A DNA stretch of 64,000 bases from Neobacillus niacini NBRC 15566 (lineage in GTDB: Bacteria > Bacillota > Bacilli > Bacillales > Cytobacillaceae): the NCBI RefSeq assembly GCF_001591505.1, contig NZ_BCVA01000005.1, forward strand, positions 62,001 to 126,000, written 5' to 3'. The translations under genes were made by a program, and so were the position numbers. Positions 53,650-62,249 of this stretch are shown piece after piece. Positions within the stretch are counted from its first letter, which is position 1, and every line of letters starts with the position of its first letter. The notes beneath the pieces are model-generated. The model was not told the origin of the DNA, searched no databases, and was given only the letters and a program-made list of their open reading frames with translations.

Positions 53650-55587
53650 ATGTCAGACGTTGTTAAGATTTCGTTTCCAGATGGGGCAGTAAAGGAGTTT
53701 CCTCGTGGAACAACAACCGAAGATATTGCCGCTTCCATCAGCCCGGGACTTAAGAAAAAGGCAATCGCTGGGAAATGGAATGGTCATTTATTTGATCTTC
53801 GCCGTCCAATCGAAGAAGACGGTTCAATAGAAATCGTTGTCCCAGAATCAAAAGAGGCTTTGGAGATTTTACGTCATAGTACAGCTCACTTAATGGCTCA
53901 AGCGATTAAAAGGCTGTACGGCAAAGAGGTAAACCTTGGTGTAGGTCCAGTAATCGAAGGTGGGTTCTATTATGATATCGACCTCGAGGAATCCATTACT
54001 CCAGAGGATTTACCGAAAATTGAAAAGGAAATGGCGAAAATCGTCAATGAAAATATCGAGATCGTTCGTAAAGAAGTAAGCCGGGCAGAAGCGGTTCAGT
54101 TCTTCAAAGCAGAAGGCGACCCTTACAAGCTTGAGCTAATTGAAGCGATTCCTGATGATGAGCAAGTTACAATTTATGAACAGGGTGACTTCGCTGACCT
54201 TTGCCGAGGTGTCCACGTTCCTTCAACCGGTAAAATTAAAGAATTCAAATTGTTGAGCATCGCGGGAGCGTACTGGCGCGGTGACAGCAAAAACAAAATG
54301 CTTCAGCGTATTTACGGTACTGCTTTCTTCAAGAAAGAGGATTTGAAAGAGCACCTTCGTTTACTTGAAGAAGCGAAAGAACGTGATCATCGTAAGATTG
54401 GTAAAGAGTTAAACCTGTTTACTAGCTCTCAATTAGTTGGACAAGGGCTGCCATTATGGCTTCCAAAAGGCGCAACAATCCGTCGAGTGGTTGAAAGATA
54501 TATTGTTGATAAAGAGCAGCGTCTTGGGTATGACCATGTTTATACTCCGATCATGGGAAGTGTCGATTTATACAAAACTTCAGGTCACTGGGATCATTAC
54601 CAGGAAGATATGTTCCCTGTAATGGATATGGATAACGAGCAATTGGTTCTTCGCCCAATGAACTGTCCGCACCACATGATGGTGTACAAAAATGCGATTC
54701 ACAGCTATCGTGAACTTCCAATCCGGATTGCTGAGCTTGGAACGATGCATCGTTATGAAATGTCTGGTGCTTTATCAGGTTTACAGCGTGTTCGTGGAAT
54801 GACCTTAAATGATGCGCATATCTTTGTTCGACCAGACCAAATTAAAGATGAATTTAAGCGAGTTGTTAATCTTGTACTAGAAGTATACAAAGATTTCAAC
54901 ATCAAGGACTATTCCTTCCGTCTATCCTACCGTGATCCACAAGATACTGAAAAGTACTTCGATGATGATGCAATGTGGGAAAAAGCCCAAAGTATGCTGA
55001 AGGAAGCAATGGATGACCTTGGCCTTGATTATTATGAAGCAGAAGGAGAAGCAGCTTTCTACGGTCCTAAACTTGATGTTCAAGTGAAAACAGCTTTAGG
55101 AAAAGAAGAAACCCTCTCTACTGTTCAGTTGGACTTCTTACTTCCTGAACGCTTTGATTTAACTTATGTTGGAGAAGACGGCAAGCAGCACCGTCCAGTG
55201 GTTATCCACCGTGGAGTCGTGTCAACAATGGAACGCTTTGTAGCCTTCTTAATTGAAGAATACAAAGGGGCATTCCCAACTTGGCTTGCTCCCGTACAGG
55301 TACAAGTCATTCCAGTTTCACCTGATGTGCATTTTGACTTTGCAAAGCAGGTTCAGGAACAGCTTCAAAATCAAGGCTTCCGTGTTGAATTAGATGGCCG
55401 TAATGAAAAAATCGGCTACAAAATCAGAGAAGCCCAAATGCAAAAAATTCCATACATGCTCGTTGTCGGTGACAAAGAAGTAGAAGAAAATGCCGTAAAC
55501 GTCCGCAAATACGGAGAACAAAAATCAGAAACAGTACCATTTGCAGAATTCCTTGAGTCATTACTTGCAGAAGTAAAAAGAGGATAA
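53650..55587 (+). CDS. thrS: Threonyl-tRNA synthetase
   Basis: 645 residues, full length. Order: TGS domain (1-62), editing domain (about 63-240) with [12 protein letters not shown] near 78 and the zinc-type [13 protein letters not shown], catalytic class II domain (about 265-535) with [24 protein letters not shown] motif near 336-355 and [13 protein letters not shown] near 377-389, and anticodon domain (540-645) ending [16 protein letters not shown]. Ribosome-binding site AAAGGAGGAATTACC. Controlled by the T-box upstream. Confidence 0.97.
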   Translation: MSDVVKISFPDGAVKEFPRGTTTEDIAASISPGLKKKAIAGKWNGHLFDLRRPIEEDGSIEIVVPESKEALEILRHSTAHLMAQAIKRLYGKEVNLGVGPVIEGGFYYDIDLEESITPEDLPKIEKEMAKIVNENIEIVRKEVSRAEAVQFFKAEGDPYKLELIEAIPDDEQVTIYEQGDFADLCRGVHVPSTGKIKEFKLLSIAGAYWRGDSKNKMLQRIYGTAFFKKEDLKEHLRLLEEAKERDHRKIGKELNLFTSSQLVGQGLPLWLPKGATIRRVVERYIVDKEQRLGYDHVYTPIMGSVDLYKTSGHWDHYQEDMFPVMDMDNEQLVLRPMNCPHHMMVYKNAIHSYRELPIRIAELGTMHRYEMSGALSGLQRVRGMTLNDAHIFVRPDQIKDEFKRVVNLVLEVYKDFNIKDYSFRLSYRDPQDTEKYFDDDAMWEKAQSMLKEAMDDLGLDYYEAEGEAAFYGPKLDVQVKTALGKEETLSTVQLDFLLPERFDLTYVGEDGKQHRPVVIHRGVVSTMERFVAFLIEEYKGAFPTWLAPVQVQVIPVSPDVHFDFAKQVQEQLQNQGFRVELDGRNEKIGYKIREAQMQKIPYMLVVGDKEVEENAVNVRKYGEQKSETVPFAEFLESLLAEVKRG

Positions 55588-55618
55588 TTCAAGAAAAGCA
55601 AACGTCGTTTTAGCACTC

Positions 55619-55808
55619 AGTTGATTGGAGCGTAAGGCACGAAGACTCCTGCAGGAGGACGGGACAGGGGAGACGCCGCAGACGCTTTAGCGTCGAGGGA
55701 TCCCCGGCACGCCCGCGGAAAGCGAAGTGCCTCGTGACAGGCAAAGACCGCCTGTCCCTGTGTTGATTATTCAAAGAAGCTTTCCTTAGTGGAGCGGAAA
55801 TCAACAGG
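55619..55808. repeat. Dispersed GC-rich palindromic element, copy 3, with an insertion
   Basis: Left end GTTGATTGGAGCG, then the shared AAGGCACGAAGACTCCTGC and CCCGCGGAAAGCGAAGTGCC blocks, with apical hairpin GACGC-TTTA-GCGTC. Unlike copies 1 and 2, about 55-60 extra bases (roughly 55732-55790, with an internal GACAGGC / GCCTGTC pair) separate the shared block from the right arm GGAGCGGAAATCAACAGG. Confidence 0.85.
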
Positions 55809-55903
55809 CCTAATTAACATAGCAAAAAGAAAAGAAAAAATTTCTATTGAATAATTTTTCGTTTCTTGATAAAATGAATTTCGTTGTCATATGAAATGCA
55901 TGT

Positions 55904-55933
55904 TTGACATCACGTCTTTGCTTATGTTATAGT
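55904..55933 (+). promoter_or_regulatory. Promoter of the infC operon
   Basis: TTGACA (55904-55909), 18 bp, TATAGT (55928-55933). Start expected near 55940. Confidence 0.7.
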
Positions 55934-55939
55934 AACTAA

Positions 55940-56088
55940 GGAAAATTGAATACTAGTTTTGGGAAAAGAAGAAGCACCCGCTTCTCACCTGATTGACGCA
56001 ATTGGCAGTTGGCAGGTTTTACGTGAACTCTTTGGTTTATTACTTTTGTTTCGTAAAGTGTGGGTGTATACATCCGCACTTTTTTATT
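55940..56088 (+). promoter_or_regulatory. L20 leader / attenuator of infC-rpmI-rplT
   Basis: A structured leader that ends in the terminator AAAGTGTGGGT / ATCCGCACTTT with six Ts (56055-56086). It holds AGAAGC-ACCC-GCTTCT and a further paired region around GGCAGTTGGCAGG. In B. subtilis L20 protein binds such a leader and favours termination. Position directly before infC-rpmI-rplT supports this; the L20-binding fold was not modelled. Confidence 0.7.
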
Positions 56089-56212
56089 TGTAAAAACAAA
56101 GCATTTAAAAAAAGTTGTTCATTTCTTGCCGAAACAGCATAGCGTCAAAGTCAGTCAGCTGACTATCTTGACCCGAAAGTTGTATTCGTGAAAACCTTGG
56201 AGGTGGCTAATT

Positions 56213-56728
56213 ATTAGCAAAGACATGTTGTTAAATGAGGGTATTCGCGCTCGCGAAGTTCGTCTAATTGATCAGAACGGCGAACAATTAGGTATTAAAA
56301 CCAAATTTGAAGCGCTGGAGATTGCCGGACGAGTGAATCTTGATTTGGTACTAGTTGCACCAAATGCGAAGCCTCCGGTAGCCCGAATTATGGACTATGG
56401 CAAATTTAAATTCGAGAATCAAAAGAAAGAAAAAGAAGCTCGAAAGAATCAAAAGATTATTGTTACAAAAGAAGTTCGTCTCAGCCCAACAATTGATGAG
56501 CATGACTTTAATACAAAACTTCGCAATGCGATTAAGTTTTTGGAAAAAGGCGACAAGGTAAAAGCTTCAATCCGCTTCAAGGGCCGGGCGATTACCCATA
56601 AAGAAATCGGTCAACGTGTATTAGACCGTTTTGCTACAGAGTGCAAGGAAGTTGCAACAATTGAATCTCATCCAAAAATGGATGGACGAAGCATGTTCCT
56701 CGTTCTAGCACCTAAAACTGAAAAGTAA
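56213..56728 (+). CDS. infC: Translation initiation factor IF-3, AUU start
   Basis: 171 residues when started at ATT 56213. The frame upstream of ATG 56225 reads ATT AGC AAA GAC, giving the standard IF-3 N terminus [12 protein letters not shown]; a perfect GGAGGTGG site ends eight bases or so before the ATT. An AUU start is the known, self-regulating feature of infC. Seen: [12 protein letters not shown] near residues 18-29, [20 protein letters not shown] near 54-73 and the C-terminal domain with [18 protein letters not shown]. First gene of the infC-rpmI-rplT operon. Confidence 0.95.
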   Translation: MSKDMLLNEGIRAREVRLIDQNGEQLGIKTKFEALEIAGRVNLDLVLVAPNAKPPVARIMDYGKFKFENQKKEKEARKNQKIIVTKEVRLSPTIDEHDFNTKLRNAIKFLEKGDKVKASIRFKGRAITHKEIGQRVLDRFATECKEVATIESHPKMDGRSMFLVLAPKTEK

Positions 56729-56745
56729 TAAGGAGGACTATCCCA

Positions 56746-56946
56746 ATGCCAAAAATGAAAACTCACCGTGGCGCTGCAAAGCGTTTCAAGAAAACTGGTT
56801 CTGGTAAACTGAAGCGTTCACACGCTTATACTAGCCACTTATTTGCAAACAAATCTACAAAAGCTAAGCGTAAGCTTCGCAAAGCTTCACTTGTTTCTAA
56901 AGGCGATTTCAAACGCATCCGTTTCTTATTAACAAATCTTAAATAA
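56746..56946 (+). CDS. rpmI: 50S ribosomal protein L35
   Basis: 66 residues, very basic (about a third Lys/Arg), with the L35 start [20 protein letters not shown] and the block [18 protein letters not shown]. It begins 17 bp after infC behind AAGGAGGACTATCCC. Codon use is strongly biased, as expected for a highly expressed gene. Confidence 0.98.
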   Translation: MPKMKTHRGAAKRFKKTGSGKLKRSHAYTSHLFANKSTKAKRKLRKASLVSKGDFKRIRFLLTNLK

Positions 56947-56977
56947 TCGTTAACGATTGATATAGGAGGAAAAATTC

Positions 56978-57334
56978 ATGCCACGTGTAAAAGGCGGTAC
57001 TGTAACGCGTCAGCGTCGTAAAAAAGTTATTAAATTAGCAAAAGGTTATTATGGTTCAAAACATACATTATATAAAGTAGCTAACCAACAGGTTATGAAA
57101 TCTTTAATGTATGCATTCCGCGATCGTCGCCAGAAGAAGCGCGACTTCCGCAAACTTTGGATTACTCGTATCAACGCAGCAGCTCGTATGAACGGTCTTT
57201 CTTACAGCCGTTTAATGCATGGCTTAAAGCTTGCTGGTATCGAAGTAAACCGCAAAATGCTTGCTGAATTAGCAGTAAGCGATGCAGCAGCATTTACTGA
57301 ATTAGCAAACGTTGCAAAACAACAGCAGAAATAA
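56978..57334 (+). CDS. rplT: 50S ribosomal protein L20
   Basis: 118 residues. [20 protein letters not shown] is the RNA-binding N terminus; [19 protein letters not shown] and [20 protein letters not shown] follow. L20 joins early steps of large-subunit assembly and represses its own operon through the leader upstream of infC. Ribosome-binding site TAGGAGGAAAAATTC. Last gene of the operon, with a hairpin terminator right after it. Confidence 0.98.
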   Translation: MPRVKGGTVTRQRRKKVIKLAKGYYGSKHTLYKVANQQVMKSLMYAFRDRRQKKRDFRKLWITRINAAARMNGLSYSRLMHGLKLAGIEVNRKMLAELAVSDAAAFTELANVAKQQQK

Positions 57335-57337
57335 TTC

Positions 57338-57372
57338 ATTAAGCCATTCTCAATATGAGGATGGCTTTTTAT
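57338..57372 (+). terminator. Terminator of the infC operon
   Basis: The stem AAGCCATTCTC / GAGGATGGCTT (one mismatch) is followed by TTTTATAT. Confidence 0.75.
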
Positions 57373-57389
57373 ATAGGGGAGATGGGGAA

Positions 57390-57659
57390 GTGACTACCAT
57401 TTTAGTTGGATACATCATCATGAATCTTATTGGTATGATTGTGATGAAAGTAGACAAAGAACGGGCAAAAAAACATCAATACCGTATTAGTGAAAAGACA
57501 TTATGGCTCATAGCGTTATTTGGGGGAGCCGTTGGCACGACATTAGGAATGCAACTATTCCGTCATAAAACAAAGCATTTATCTTTTAAGGTGGGTTTTC
57601 CCTTTCTAGCAGCTGCTGAAATCATACTTTTGGGTTATTTTTTTACGTTGCAGACATAA
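57390..57659 (+). CDS. ysdA: DUF1294 membrane protein YsdA
   Basis: 89 residues, GTG start behind GGGGAGATGGGGAA. Two to three hydrophobic segments enclose the family core DKERAKKHQYRISEKTLWLI near residues 22-41 and LFGGAVGTTLGMQLFRHKT near 43-61. Function unknown. Located after rplT as in B. subtilis; an apparent longer frame from 57312 overlaps rplT and its terminator and is rejected. Confidence 0.92.
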   Translation: MTTILVGYIIMNLIGMIVMKVDKERAKKHQYRISEKTLWLIALFGGAVGTTLGMQLFRHKTKHLSFKVGFPFLAAAEIILLGYFFTLQT

Positions 57660-57721
57660 CAGCCTGCCCCTTTTTATATCTTTAATTAACAAGAAAAGAG
57701 CAGCACCCAGGGGGCATGTAA

Positions 57722-58309
57722 ATGAATGAGGACTTGTCTTTGCTGTTAATCATGATGGAAGCTGGCGGCGTTTTTGCTCCACTTGCTTTCGTGTTATTTC
57801 ATCTGCTCAGATCGTTCTTATTTATTCCTGTATCAGTTGTCATCATTGCTGGCGGTGTTCTGTTTGGAACTTTATGGGGAACTATTTATTCCGTTATCGG
57901 TTTAATGGGGGTTAGCGTTTTCTTTTATGTATTTATTGATAGAATGCCGAAAACACAGGAGCGCATTATAAAAATTAAAAATCGGTGGTTCGGAGAATAT
58001 CGAAATCTTACGGTTGGTCAAATAGCCATTTTAAGACTTGTTCCCTTTGTACATTACCATCTATTAAGCTTTTGTTTAAAACAAAGAAAACCTAAATTTA
58101 AAGAGTACATGAAGGCTTCATTCCTTACCAATATTCCAATTGCTCTTTTCTTTACAATATTCGGAGAGTATATATCTACCTTTACACCTTCTCTAATCAT
58201 TTTGATTCTTCCAGGTTTAACTATACTTGTTTATCTTTTAAGAGAGAAACAAAATGTAATTAAATGGAGGGAGTTCTTTAAAAGAACAAAGGAAAAAGCC
58301 GCTGGTTAA
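57722..58309 (+). CDS. VTT/TVP38-like membrane protein
   Basis: 195 residues with five or so membrane segments. The VTT (SNARE-associated, DedA/TMEM64) type core is seen in FLFIPVSVVIIAGGVLFGTL near residues 33-52 and GQIAILRLVPFVHYHLLSFC near 99-118. Related bacterial proteins take part in lipid carrier transport across the membrane; the specific cargo here is unknown. Ribosome-binding region is poor (CCAGGGGGCATGTAA). Lies between ysdA and ysdB, where B. subtilis has no such gene as far as I recall. Confidence 0.8.
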   Translation: MNEDLSLLLIMMEAGGVFAPLAFVLFHLLRSFLFIPVSVVIIAGGVLFGTLWGTIYSVIGLMGVSVFFYVFIDRMPKTQERIIKIKNRWFGEYRNLTVGQIAILRLVPFVHYHLLSFCLKQRKPKFKEYMKASFLTNIPIALFFTIFGEYISTFTPSLIILILPGLTILVYLLREKQNVIKWREFFKRTKEKAAG

Positions 58310-58322
58310 GCGGCTATTTTTG
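58293..58322. terminator. Bidirectional terminator, VTT gene and ysdB
   Basis: The stem AGCCGCT / AGCGGCT with loop GGTTA has an A run on the left and ATTTTTG on the right. Confidence 0.75.
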
Positions 58323-58694
58323 TTGCAAAAACTCATGTATTGGGCTTTTCCAATGGATTTGGGCAGCAGGATATTTTTCAAGTATCTTTTTTTCAATAAA
58401 ATAAAAGTCTTCCTTAGCCATTCCTTGAACCGCAGTGGGATGGTTCGGTGAAAGTGAAATAGAAACAACATCTATATTGTTTTTCGTGGCCCCTAAGTAT
58501 TTTTCTCCTGTAAACACTGCACCATTGTAGGTAACCTGAAAATTCTTAATGACCTCCTCATTATCTAGCAGTAAAAAGCGTTTGTGCTTTCGTGCTGCTT
58601 CTAATTTACGAGTTGGTTTGAGGAGGAACTTCATTGTTACAAAAACAAAGAAGAAAAACAAGAAAACAAGCGCTAAGCGCAGCAGCCAAACCAT
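58314..58694 (-). CDS. ysdB: Sigma-W regulated protein YsdB
   Basis: 126 residues. An N-terminal hydrophobic anchor (LLRLALVFLFFFFVFVTM) is followed by a basic patch (KPTRKLEAARKHKR) and a soluble domain with NFQVTYNGAVFTGEKYLG and LSPNHPTAVQG. The position and length match B. subtilis YsdB, a sigma-W regulon member of unknown function. On the reverse strand TAGGAGGCAATGTC precedes the ATG, and a perfect sigma-W type promoter lies upstream. Confidence 0.9.
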   Translation of the reverse strand: MVWLLRLALVFLFFFFVFVTMKFLLKPTRKLEAARKHKRFLLLDNEEVIKNFQVTYNGAVFTGEKYLGATKNNIDVVSISLSPNHPTAVQGMAKEDFYFIEKKILEKYPAAQIHWKSPIHEFLQQK

Positions 58695-58724
58695 GACATT
58701 GCCTCCTAGACCTTTTTCCTACTA

Positions 58725-58750
58725 TACGAACTGGAAGGAGAAAAGTTTCA
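58725..58750 (-). promoter_or_regulatory. Sigma-W promoter of ysdB
   Basis: On the minus strand TGAAAC (58750-58745), 16 bp, CGTA (58728-58725), exactly the sigma-W consensus. It ends 30 bp before the ysdB start codon. Confidence 0.85.
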
Positions 58751-58793
58751 TTCTCCGCGCAGTTTGATATAATTTTGCAGAGGGAGTGATAAA

Positions 58794-59285
58794 ATGCAGT
58801 TAGAAAAATTATTTAGAATGCAGCAAGCGTTAGATCAGCATATTGTGGAGAAGCATGAATTACAGAACGAAGATTTATTTAATAGAAAGGTTCTTGCTTT
58901 GCTGGTGGAGCTAGGAGAATTGGCAAATGAAACACGCTGTTTCAAGTTTTGGAGTATCAAGCCATCGTCGGAAAAAAGTGTTGTATTAGAGGAGTTTGTT
59001 GATGGAATACACTTTATATTATCTTTAGGAATTGAATGTGGTTTTCAGAACCTAGATTACAAACTTGAATTGGAACCTTCAACACTGAGCACTACAGAGC
59101 AATTCCTTTTGATTTATGAAAAAGTAAATGAATTTAAAGACAGCAAGAAGGATTGTGATTTCCAAATTTTACTGCAATGCTATTTACAACTAGGTACCCT
59201 GCTTGGAATATCTTATGAGGAAATGGAAAAAGCATATTTTGCAAAAAATGAAGTAAATTATCAAAGACAGCAGAATAATTATTAG
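58794..59285 (+). CDS. Dimeric dUTP diphosphatase
   Basis: 163 residues, all-helical MazG-like family. The metal-binding helices are visible: LALLVELGELANETRCFKFW (E-x-x-E-type) near residues 36-55 and EEFVDGIHFILSLGIE near 67-82. It hydrolyses dUTP to dUMP, which keeps uracil out of DNA and supplies dTMP synthesis. Ribosome-binding site AGAGGGAGTGATAAA. It lies between ysdB and ysdC; distinct from the trimeric dUTPase fold. Confidence 0.9.
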   Translation: MQLEKLFRMQQALDQHIVEKHELQNEDLFNRKVLALLVELGELANETRCFKFWSIKPSSEKSVVLEEFVDGIHFILSLGIECGFQNLDYKLELEPSTLSTTEQFLLIYEKVNEFKDSKKDCDFQILLQCYLQLGTLLGISYEEMEKAYFAKNEVNYQRQQNNY

Positions 59286-59340
59286 CTGAATATTATTTTC
59301 TGTATAATAAGTTTGAACAGACATAAAAGGGGGCGAAGCA

Positions 59341-60426
59341 ATGGCTAAATTAGATGAGACGCTAACAATGTTTAAGGAGTTAACCGACGCCAATGGGATT
59401 CCCGGCAACGAGAGGGAAGTTCGCGAAGTAATGAAAAAGTACATAGCGCCATATGCAGATGAAGTCACAACTGATGGACTTGGCAGTTTAATTGCCAAGA
59501 AGGTAGGAAAAGAGGGCGGGCCGAGAATCGTCGTAGCCGGGCACTTGGACGAGGTAGGTTTTATGGTCACGCAAATTGATGACAAAGGTTTCCTGCGTTT
59601 TCAAACCGTAGGCGGCTGGTGGTCACAAGTTATGCTGGCACAGCGCGTCACTGTTGTTACCAATAAAGGTGATATCGTTGGTGTCATCGGATCCAAGCCA
59701 CCGCACATTTTGCCGGCGGAAGCCCGTAAGAAACCTGTAGAAATCAAAGATATGTTTATTGATATTGGTGCCTCTAGTCGTGAGGAGGCTATGGAATGGG
59801 GCGTCCTGCCTGGTGATATGGTCGTACCATATTTTGAATTTACGGTTATGAATAATGAAAAATTGCTCTTGGCAAAGGCATGGGATAACCGAATTGGCTG
59901 CGCGATCGCCATTGATGTAATGAAGCAATTAAAAGGGACGGAACATCCGAATGAGGTTTATGGTCTAGGAACAACCCAAGAAGAAATCGGCTCTCGAGGT
60001 GCCCGTACTTCAGCTGAAAAAATTAATCCGGATATTGGCTTTGCAGTGGATGTTGGGATTGCTGGGGATACTCCAGGAATTTCTGAAAAAGAGGCAATGA
60101 GTAAAATGGGGAAAGGTCCGCAAATTATCCTCTACGACGCTACTCTTGTAGCCCATAAAGGCTTGCGTGATCTTATTATCAATGTTGCTGATGAGTTAAA
60201 TATTCCGTATCAATTCGATGTTATTCCTGGCGGCGGAACGGATGCAGGTCCTATTCATACAGCGCACCATGGTGTTCCTTCCATTCCTATTACCATCGCA
60301 ACACGATATATTCATACTCACGCGGCAATGCTTCACCGTGATGACTATGAGAATGCGGTTAAATTGATTGTTGAAGTCATAAAGCGATTAGACCGGGAGA
60401 CAGTTGATAAGATTACGTATGAATAA
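59341..60426 (+). CDS. ysdC: M42 family metallo-aminopeptidase YsdC
   Basis: 361 residues. Dinuclear-metal aminopeptidase of the glutamyl-aminopeptidase/tetrahedral type. Ligands in order: His in [12 protein letters not shown] near residues 66-77, Asp in AWDNRIGCA near 179-187, Glu pair in [11 protein letters not shown] near 211-221, Asp in [12 protein letters not shown] near 233-244 and His in [19 protein letters not shown] near 328-346. A PDZ-like lid (about 80-170) fits the family. Ribosome-binding site AAAGGGGGCGAAGCA. Confidence 0.95.
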   Translation: MAKLDETLTMFKELTDANGIPGNEREVREVMKKYIAPYADEVTTDGLGSLIAKKVGKEGGPRIVVAGHLDEVGFMVTQIDDKGFLRFQTVGGWWSQVMLAQRVTVVTNKGDIVGVIGSKPPHILPAEARKKPVEIKDMFIDIGASSREEAMEWGVLPGDMVVPYFEFTVMNNEKLLLAKAWDNRIGCAIAIDVMKQLKGTEHPNEVYGLGTTQEEIGSRGARTSAEKINPDIGFAVDVGIAGDTPGISEKEAMSKMGKGPQIILYDATLVAHKGLRDLIINVADELNIPYQFDVIPGGGTDAGPIHTAHHGVPSIPITIATRYIHTHAAMLHRDDYENAVKLIVEVIKRLDRETVDKITYE

Positions 60427-60433
60427 TGGTTTA

Positions 60434-60467
60434 AATCCTCGACAGTGAAGTCGAGGATTTTTTTAAT
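60434..60467 (+). terminator. Terminator after ysdC
   Basis: The stem AATCCTCGAC / GTCGAGGATT is followed by seven Ts. Confidence 0.85.
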
Positions 60468-60471
60468 ACTA

Positions 60472-60727
60472 CCACGTGCCCGAACAGAAACATTTTTGTA
60501 ATTTGGGTAAAGTGGGACCTCTCCACATGCCCGAACGGATCCAATTTTGTAATTTGGGTAAAGTGGGACCTCGCCACGTGCCCGAACGGATCCATTTTTG
60601 CAATTTTGGGTAAAGTGGGACCTTTACACGTGCCCGAACGGATCTATTTTTGTATTTTGGGTAAAGTGGGCCCTCTCCACGTGCCCGAACGGATCCATTT
60701 TTGTAATTTGGGTAAAGTGTGACCTTC
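60472..60727. repeat. Five tandem 51-bp units between ysdC and sspI
   Basis: Units start near 60472, 60523, 60574, 60626 and 60677. Each reads CCACGTGCCCGAACGGATCC, then an AT-rich part, then GGGTAAAGTGGGACCTCT. Across each junction GTGG pairs with CCAC and GGG with CCC. Because 51 is a multiple of three, a minus-strand frame (60771-60469) stays open with a 17-residue repeat; it has no ribosome-binding site and is treated as non-coding. Confidence 0.85.
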
Positions 60728-60773
60728 ACACCTGACCCATATATTTCCTTTTTCGGGCCCATAGGTTCCATTA

Positions 60774-60806
60774 GAAAAGCTGCCGAAATTATTCGGCAGC
60801 CAGAGA
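60774..60806 (-). terminator. Terminator of sspI
   Basis: On the minus strand GGCTGCCGAA / TTCGGCAGC is followed by TTTTCTAATGG. Confidence 0.8.
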
Positions 60807-60807
60807 A

Positions 60808-61014
60808 TTATTTTAATCCGCTTTCAAGTGCTGCAAGCATTTCTTTCTTTTCTTCCTCAGAAGAATTTTTCCAAATGACTTCAAATAATACACCTAATCC
60901 TGGGAGCATTTTTTCTTCTCCATTTTGAATAGCATCAACGATTGTATCCTCTAATTCTGCTTGTGAGTTACCAGAAACATTGTGAATAATGGCATTCCGT
61001 AAATTTAAGTTCAT
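60808..61014 (-). CDS. sspI: Small acid-soluble spore protein SspI
   Basis: 68 residues. The SspI signature is clear: [18 protein letters not shown] at the start, then [20 protein letters not shown] near residues 20-39 and [13 protein letters not shown] near 40-52. SspI is a minor forespore protein unrelated to alpha/beta SASPs. On the reverse strand AAGGAGTGAATTCAT precedes the ATG. It sits between ysdC and ysgA, divergent from ysgA, as in B. subtilis. A sigma-G promoter is expected but I found only a weak match. Confidence 0.95.
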   Translation of the reverse strand: MNLNLRNAIIHNVSGNSQAELEDTIVDAIQNGEEKMLPGLGVLFEVIWKNSSEEEKKEMLAALESGLK

Positions 61015-61124
61015 ATGAATTCACTCCTTTTTATCCTGTATTACTCTAATATGATTTCTAATTTTAGTTTTATTATGTATTTTTTTTGGGATATAATGAG
61101 AAAAAACACTGAAGGAGTACAAAC

Positions 61125-61874
61125 TTGAAGCATATTGAATCCATTCAAAATCCAAAAGTAAAACAATGGAAAAAACTTTTAACGAAAAAGGAACGAGATA
61201 AATCCGGGACATTTTTAGTAGAAGGCTTTCATTTAGTAGAAGAAGCATTAAAACAAAGTGAAAGTGTTATCGAGATTATAGTCTCTGATAAGACAGGTCT
61301 TCCTCCGCGATGGGATTCTGGGGAAATACCAGTAACGATTGTAACCGAGGAGATTTCCAATTCATTATCTGAAACGGAGGCACCACAAGGAATCTATGCT
61401 GTTTGTCGGCAGGTTCAAGTAGACGTACCAAACGGAAAAACGTATTTGCTAATCGATGCAGTACAGGATCCAGGGAATCTAGGAACGATGATTCGTACGG
61501 CCGATGCTGCAGGCATTGACGCAGTTGTGGTAGGAAAGGGAAGTGTCGATGTTTACAACTCAAAAGTACTCCGCTCGGCACAGGGAAGTCATTTTCATTT
61601 GCCAATCATAAGAGGGGATCTACATGATTGGATTGAAAGACTCCATGAAAAAAATATTTCTGTTTACGGTACTGCACTTGAAGGTGCTTCAGCATATACT
61701 GATATTTCAACAAGTGAGTCTTATGGATTATTAGTTGGCAATGAGGGAAATGGTGTTAATAAAGAACTGCTGGCGAAGACGACTGCAAATCTTTATATTC
61801 CGATTTATGGCAAGAGCGAATCACTGAATGTTGCAGTCGCAACAGGCATCCTGTTATATTTTTTGAAAAAATAG
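61125..61874 (+). CDS. ysgA: TrmH/SpoU family RNA 2'-O-methyltransferase YsgA
   Basis: 249 residues. An N-terminal substrate-binding domain (KQWKKLLTKKERDKSGTFLV near 14-33) precedes the SPOUT knot with QDPGNLGTMIRTADAAG near 119-135, LVGNEGNGVNKELL near 204-217 and YGKSESLNVAVATG near 226-239. It methylates ribose in rRNA or tRNA; target not read from sequence. TTG start, five bases after GAAGGAG. It precedes the pheST T-box. Confidence 0.93.
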   Translation: MKHIESIQNPKVKQWKKLLTKKERDKSGTFLVEGFHLVEEALKQSESVIEIIVSDKTGLPPRWDSGEIPVTIVTEEISNSLSETEAPQGIYAVCRQVQVDVPNGKTYLLIDAVQDPGNLGTMIRTADAAGIDAVVVGKGSVDVYNSKVLRSAQGSHFHLPIIRGDLHDWIERLHEKNISVYGTALEGASAYTDISTSESYGLLVGNEGNGVNKELLAKTTANLYIPIYGKSESLNVAVATGILLYFLKK

Positions 61875-61885
61875 ACGATACTAGT

Positions 61886-61914
61886 TTGAATCATGGAGTA
61901 AAGTATTATATAAT
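61886..61914 (+). promoter_or_regulatory. pheST promoter
   Basis: TTGAAT (61886-61891), 17 bp, TATAAT (61909-61914). Start expected near 61921. Confidence 0.75.
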
Positions 61915-61920
61915 TATCTA

Positions 61921-62200
61921 CATTATTGAAAAATAGCAAAAACGATGACGGAGAAAAGTATCTTATCAAAGACCATTTTAGGGAGAAAGTGCCTTGACTG
62001 AAAGCACTTTTATGGCAAGGCTAAGAGAAGTTCACCTCCTGAGTTGGCATCGGGACCATTTCAAATCGAAATGTAAAGATGCACCGGCCTAAGCCGTTAT
62101 CTCAATGAAGCGAACACATGTGTTTTATACATACCGTGTTTACAAGGGTGGTACCGCGACTATAAACCTCGTCCCTTTCCAGGGATGGGGTTTTTTTGTT
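61921..62200 (+). promoter_or_regulatory. T-box riboswitch of pheST
   Basis: The specifier is TTC (Phe) at 62031-62033 in AGAAGTTCACC, followed by the conserved stem I features. The T-box core AAGGGTGGTACCGCG is at 62144-62158. The competing terminator CCTCGTCCCT / AGGGATGGGG with a T run spans 62167-62197. Start near the predicted promoter. Confidence 0.92.
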
Positions 62201-62249
62201 TGTTGAAAAATAACCGCTCTATATTTAACGATTAAAAGGAGGAAATACG

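Noticed and set aside
57312..57389. Upstream extension of ysdA into rplT
   Set aside because: It would overlap the rplT stop and run through the operon terminator; GTG at 57390 has a good ribosome-binding site.
60469..60771. Minus-strand frame with a 17-residue repeat
   Set aside because: 51-bp units keep any stop-free frame open. No ribosome-binding site; the frame crosses the ysdC-sspI spacer and the unit junctions look like hairpins.
61021..61075. Sigma-G promoter for sspI
   Set aside because: CATATTA is close to a -10 element but no GHATR-type -35 lies at 17-19 bp; too weak to list as a feature.
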